A DNA stretch of 64,000 bases. Source: Natrinema longum. Lineage in GTDB: Archaea; Halobacteriota; Halobacteria; Halobacteriales; Natrialbaceae. The first letter of the stretch is position 1. Each line of letters starts with the position of its first letter. The position numbers and the translations under genes are program-made. Below are positions 62,575 through 64,000 of the stretch, one piece after another. Under the pieces are notes generated by a model. That model was not told where the DNA came from. It did not search any database and was given only the letters and a program-made list of their open reading frames with translations. Where the stretch lies: positions 2,666,001 to 2,730,000 of the forward strand of contig NZ_CP071463.1 in assembly GCF_017352095.1 (NCBI RefSeq), given 5' to 3'.

Positions 62575-62744
62575 ATCGGCCGGGAGGAACCGACGTGTCT
62601 TAACGGGCGGTGGTTCGGCGGGAGCGATCCCCGACGACATCGCCGGGGAGCCGACCGCCCACCGTGTAAACAGTATCTGTGTTCTATATACACGAAAAAC
62701 TTTTATCACTCCTGATCGATGCACCTCATAGAGCCCCTGTCATC

Positions 62745-63926
62745 ATGCCACGAGAGCATATTTTCGACGAAGCCGAGTACGAGCGGCGGGTCGCTCGAAC
62801 GAAGGAGCGACTGCGCGAGGAGGACCTCGACGCCATCGTCGTCGCCGATCCGGCGAACATGAACTACCTGACGGGGTACGACGGCTGGTCGTTCTACGTC
62901 CATCAGGCCGTCGTGGTCACGCCCGACCGCGAAGAGCCCGTCTGGATCGGCCGCGACATGGACGGCGGCGGCGCGCGGGCGACGACTCACCTCGCCGACG
63001 AGAGCATCCGCGCGTACAGCGACGACCACGTCCACTCGCCACACGACCTCCACCCGATGGACTACGTCGCGGGCGTCCTCGAGGAACTGGACGTCGACGA
63101 CGGTCGGATCGGTCTCGAGATGGACGCCGCCTACTTCACCGCGAAGTCGTACACGCGCCTGCAACAGAACCTCCCCGAGGCGGAGTTCGAGGACTCGACG
63201 CTGCTGGTCGGCTGGGTCCGGATCAAGAAATCGGAGCAGGAACTCGAGTACATGCGCGAGGCCGCCCGCATTTCGGAGAACGCGATGCAGGCGGGCCTCG
63301 ACGTCATCGACGAGGGCGTCCCGGAGTACGAGGCCGCAGCGGCGATCTACGAGCAGTTGATCACCGGAACCGAGGAGTACGGCGGCGACTACCCCTCGAT
63401 CGTCCCGCTGATGCCCTCGGGCGATCACACCGGCACGCCCCACCTGACCTGGACCGACCGCGAGTTCGAGGACGGGGATCCGGTCATCATCGAACTCTCG
63501 GGCTGTCGCCACCGGTATCACTCCCCGCTGGCCCGGACGACGTTCGTCGGCGACCCGCCCGAGGAACTCGAGGAAACCGCCGAAATCGTCGTCGAGGGAC
63601 TCGAGGCGGCCCTCGACGCCGCCGAACCCGGCGTCACCTGCGAGACGGTCGAGAAAGCCTGGCGCGACACCATCGCACAGTACGGCCTCGAGAAGGAGGA
63701 CCGCATCGGCTACTCGATGGGCCTTGGCTACCCGCCGGACTGGGGTGAACACACCGCGAGCATCCGCCCCGGCGACGAGACCGTCCTCGAGGAGGACATG
63801 ACCTTCCACATGATCCCCGGCATCTGGACGGACGAGATCGGCATGGAGATCAGCGAGACGTTCCGCGTCACCGGCGACGGCGCGGAGACGCTGGCCGACT
63901 TCCCGCGGCACCTGTTCACGACGTAA
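62745..63926 (+). CDS. doeA: M24-fold hydrolase without metal ligands, ectoine hydrolase (DoeA/EutD)-like
   Basis: A 393-residue pita-bread protein with an N-terminal creatinase-type domain (residues 1-150). In the catalytic domain, the usual DxGxxxxGYxSDxTR metal site reads IELSGCRHRYHSPLARTT, so both aspartates are replaced by E and H. GYSMGLGYPPDWGEHTASIR and MTFHMIPGIW, with EISETFRV, match what I recall of bacterial ectoine hydrolases, which lack the metals too. Hydrolysis of ectoine to N-acetyl-diaminobutyrate is therefore likely but unproved. A strong TATA box (ACTTTTATC, 62699-62707) lies upstream. The next gene starts 50 bp downstream. Confidence 0.7.
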   Translation: MPREHIFDEAEYERRVARTKERLREEDLDAIVVADPANMNYLTGYDGWSFYVHQAVVVTPDREEPVWIGRDMDGGGARATTHLADESIRAYSDDHVHSPHDLHPMDYVAGVLEELDVDDGRIGLEMDAAYFTAKSYTRLQQNLPEAEFEDSTLLVGWVRIKKSEQELEYMREAARISENAMQAGLDVIDEGVPEYEAAAAIYEQLITGTEEYGGDYPSIVPLMPSGDHTGTPHLTWTDREFEDGDPVIIELSGCRHRYHSPLARTTFVGDPPEELEETAEIVVEGLEAALDAAEPGVTCETVEKAWRDTIAQYGLEKEDRIGYSMGLGYPPDWGEHTASIRPGDETVLEEDMTFHMIPGIWTDEIGMEISETFRVTGDGAETLADFPRHLFTT

Positions 63927-63976
63927 CGCGATCCGTCTCGCCCATCCACCCCACCACCCACACAATCGACATACCA

Positions 63977-64000
63977 ATGACAACGTCACCACCGGCAACC
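63977..64000 (+). CDS. Start of the next gene, cut by the window end
   Basis: An ATG at 63977 opens a frame, MTTSPPAT, to the last base. It is close enough behind the preceding gene to be in its operon. Nothing more can be said. Confidence 0.3.

Noticed and set aside
62706-63998. A 430-codon frame opposite the M24-type gene
   Set aside because: Antisense shadow; the M24 fold motifs are on the plus strand and have a promoter.

Overview
The window is a haloarchaeal chromosome segment, by its look from the Natrialbales/Haloferacales type (inference: very high GC, acidic proteins, abundant CTCGAG, promoters with a TATA box about 27 nt before an often leaderless start codon, and haloarchaeal gene types such as the FolC-FolP fusion, GfcR, MamA, CarS and PGF-CTERM proteins). 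About three quarters is ordinary chromosome and one 15.8-kb block is an integrated provirus.

Left chromosome arm (1-29.1 kb): an AddAB-like repair operon (1-5788), folate biosynthesis, a cupin, a multi-PAS histidine kinase, a divergent ABC exporter pair, a polyprenyl-phosphate neighbourhood (an active cis-prenyltransferase, a second cis-prenyltransferase without the catalytic motif but with an RxG tail, and a DUF92 membrane protein), an SDR enzyme, two tandem universal stress proteins, an ROK glucokinase, a Tat/PGF-CTERM LVIVD beta-propeller, an Nfu scaffold, an ACT/homoserine dehydrogenase pair, tuf-rpsJ, a rhomboid protease and tRNA-Ala(CGC).

Provirus (29158-44979): a pleolipovirus-like element in the 3' end of tRNA-Ala, bounded by a 14-bp repeat and carrying an IntSNJ2-type tyrosine recombinase at the far end. 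Left to right: a chain of overlapping small genes (zinc finger, HNH-like, zinc ribbon) leading to a large putative replication protein; a GC-rich double hairpin; an AT-rich orphan gene; a small regulator and a PD-(D/E)XK nuclease; a leftward virion cluster (ATPase, two membrane or surface proteins, spike, two small membrane proteins); an AT-rich cargo cassette of two paralogous radical-SAM proteins and a divergent TcmP-family methyltransferase-like partner; a phiH1-type repressor with tandem palindromic operators; a structured leader; and the integrase. In the excised circle the integrase operon would read through attP into the left-end genes, and an 81-codon frame would span the joint. Integration splits that frame.

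Right chromosome arm (45-64 kb): RidA, tRNA-Ser with a nearby partial duplicate of its 3' end and an 80-bp palindromic insertion, a lipoprotein, lipoate ligase, Rio2 kinase, several small membrane proteins, L15e with a long leader, a fused E1 alpha-beta oxoacid dehydrogenase, a stress protein, the methylaspartate mutase small subunit, GfcR, ThrS, a DUF7344-type regulator, PyrE, an HSL-type esterase, CarS, and an M24-fold hydrolase whose metal ligands are replaced, resembling ectoine hydrolase. All functions are assigned by reading sequence and motifs only; no database search was run.
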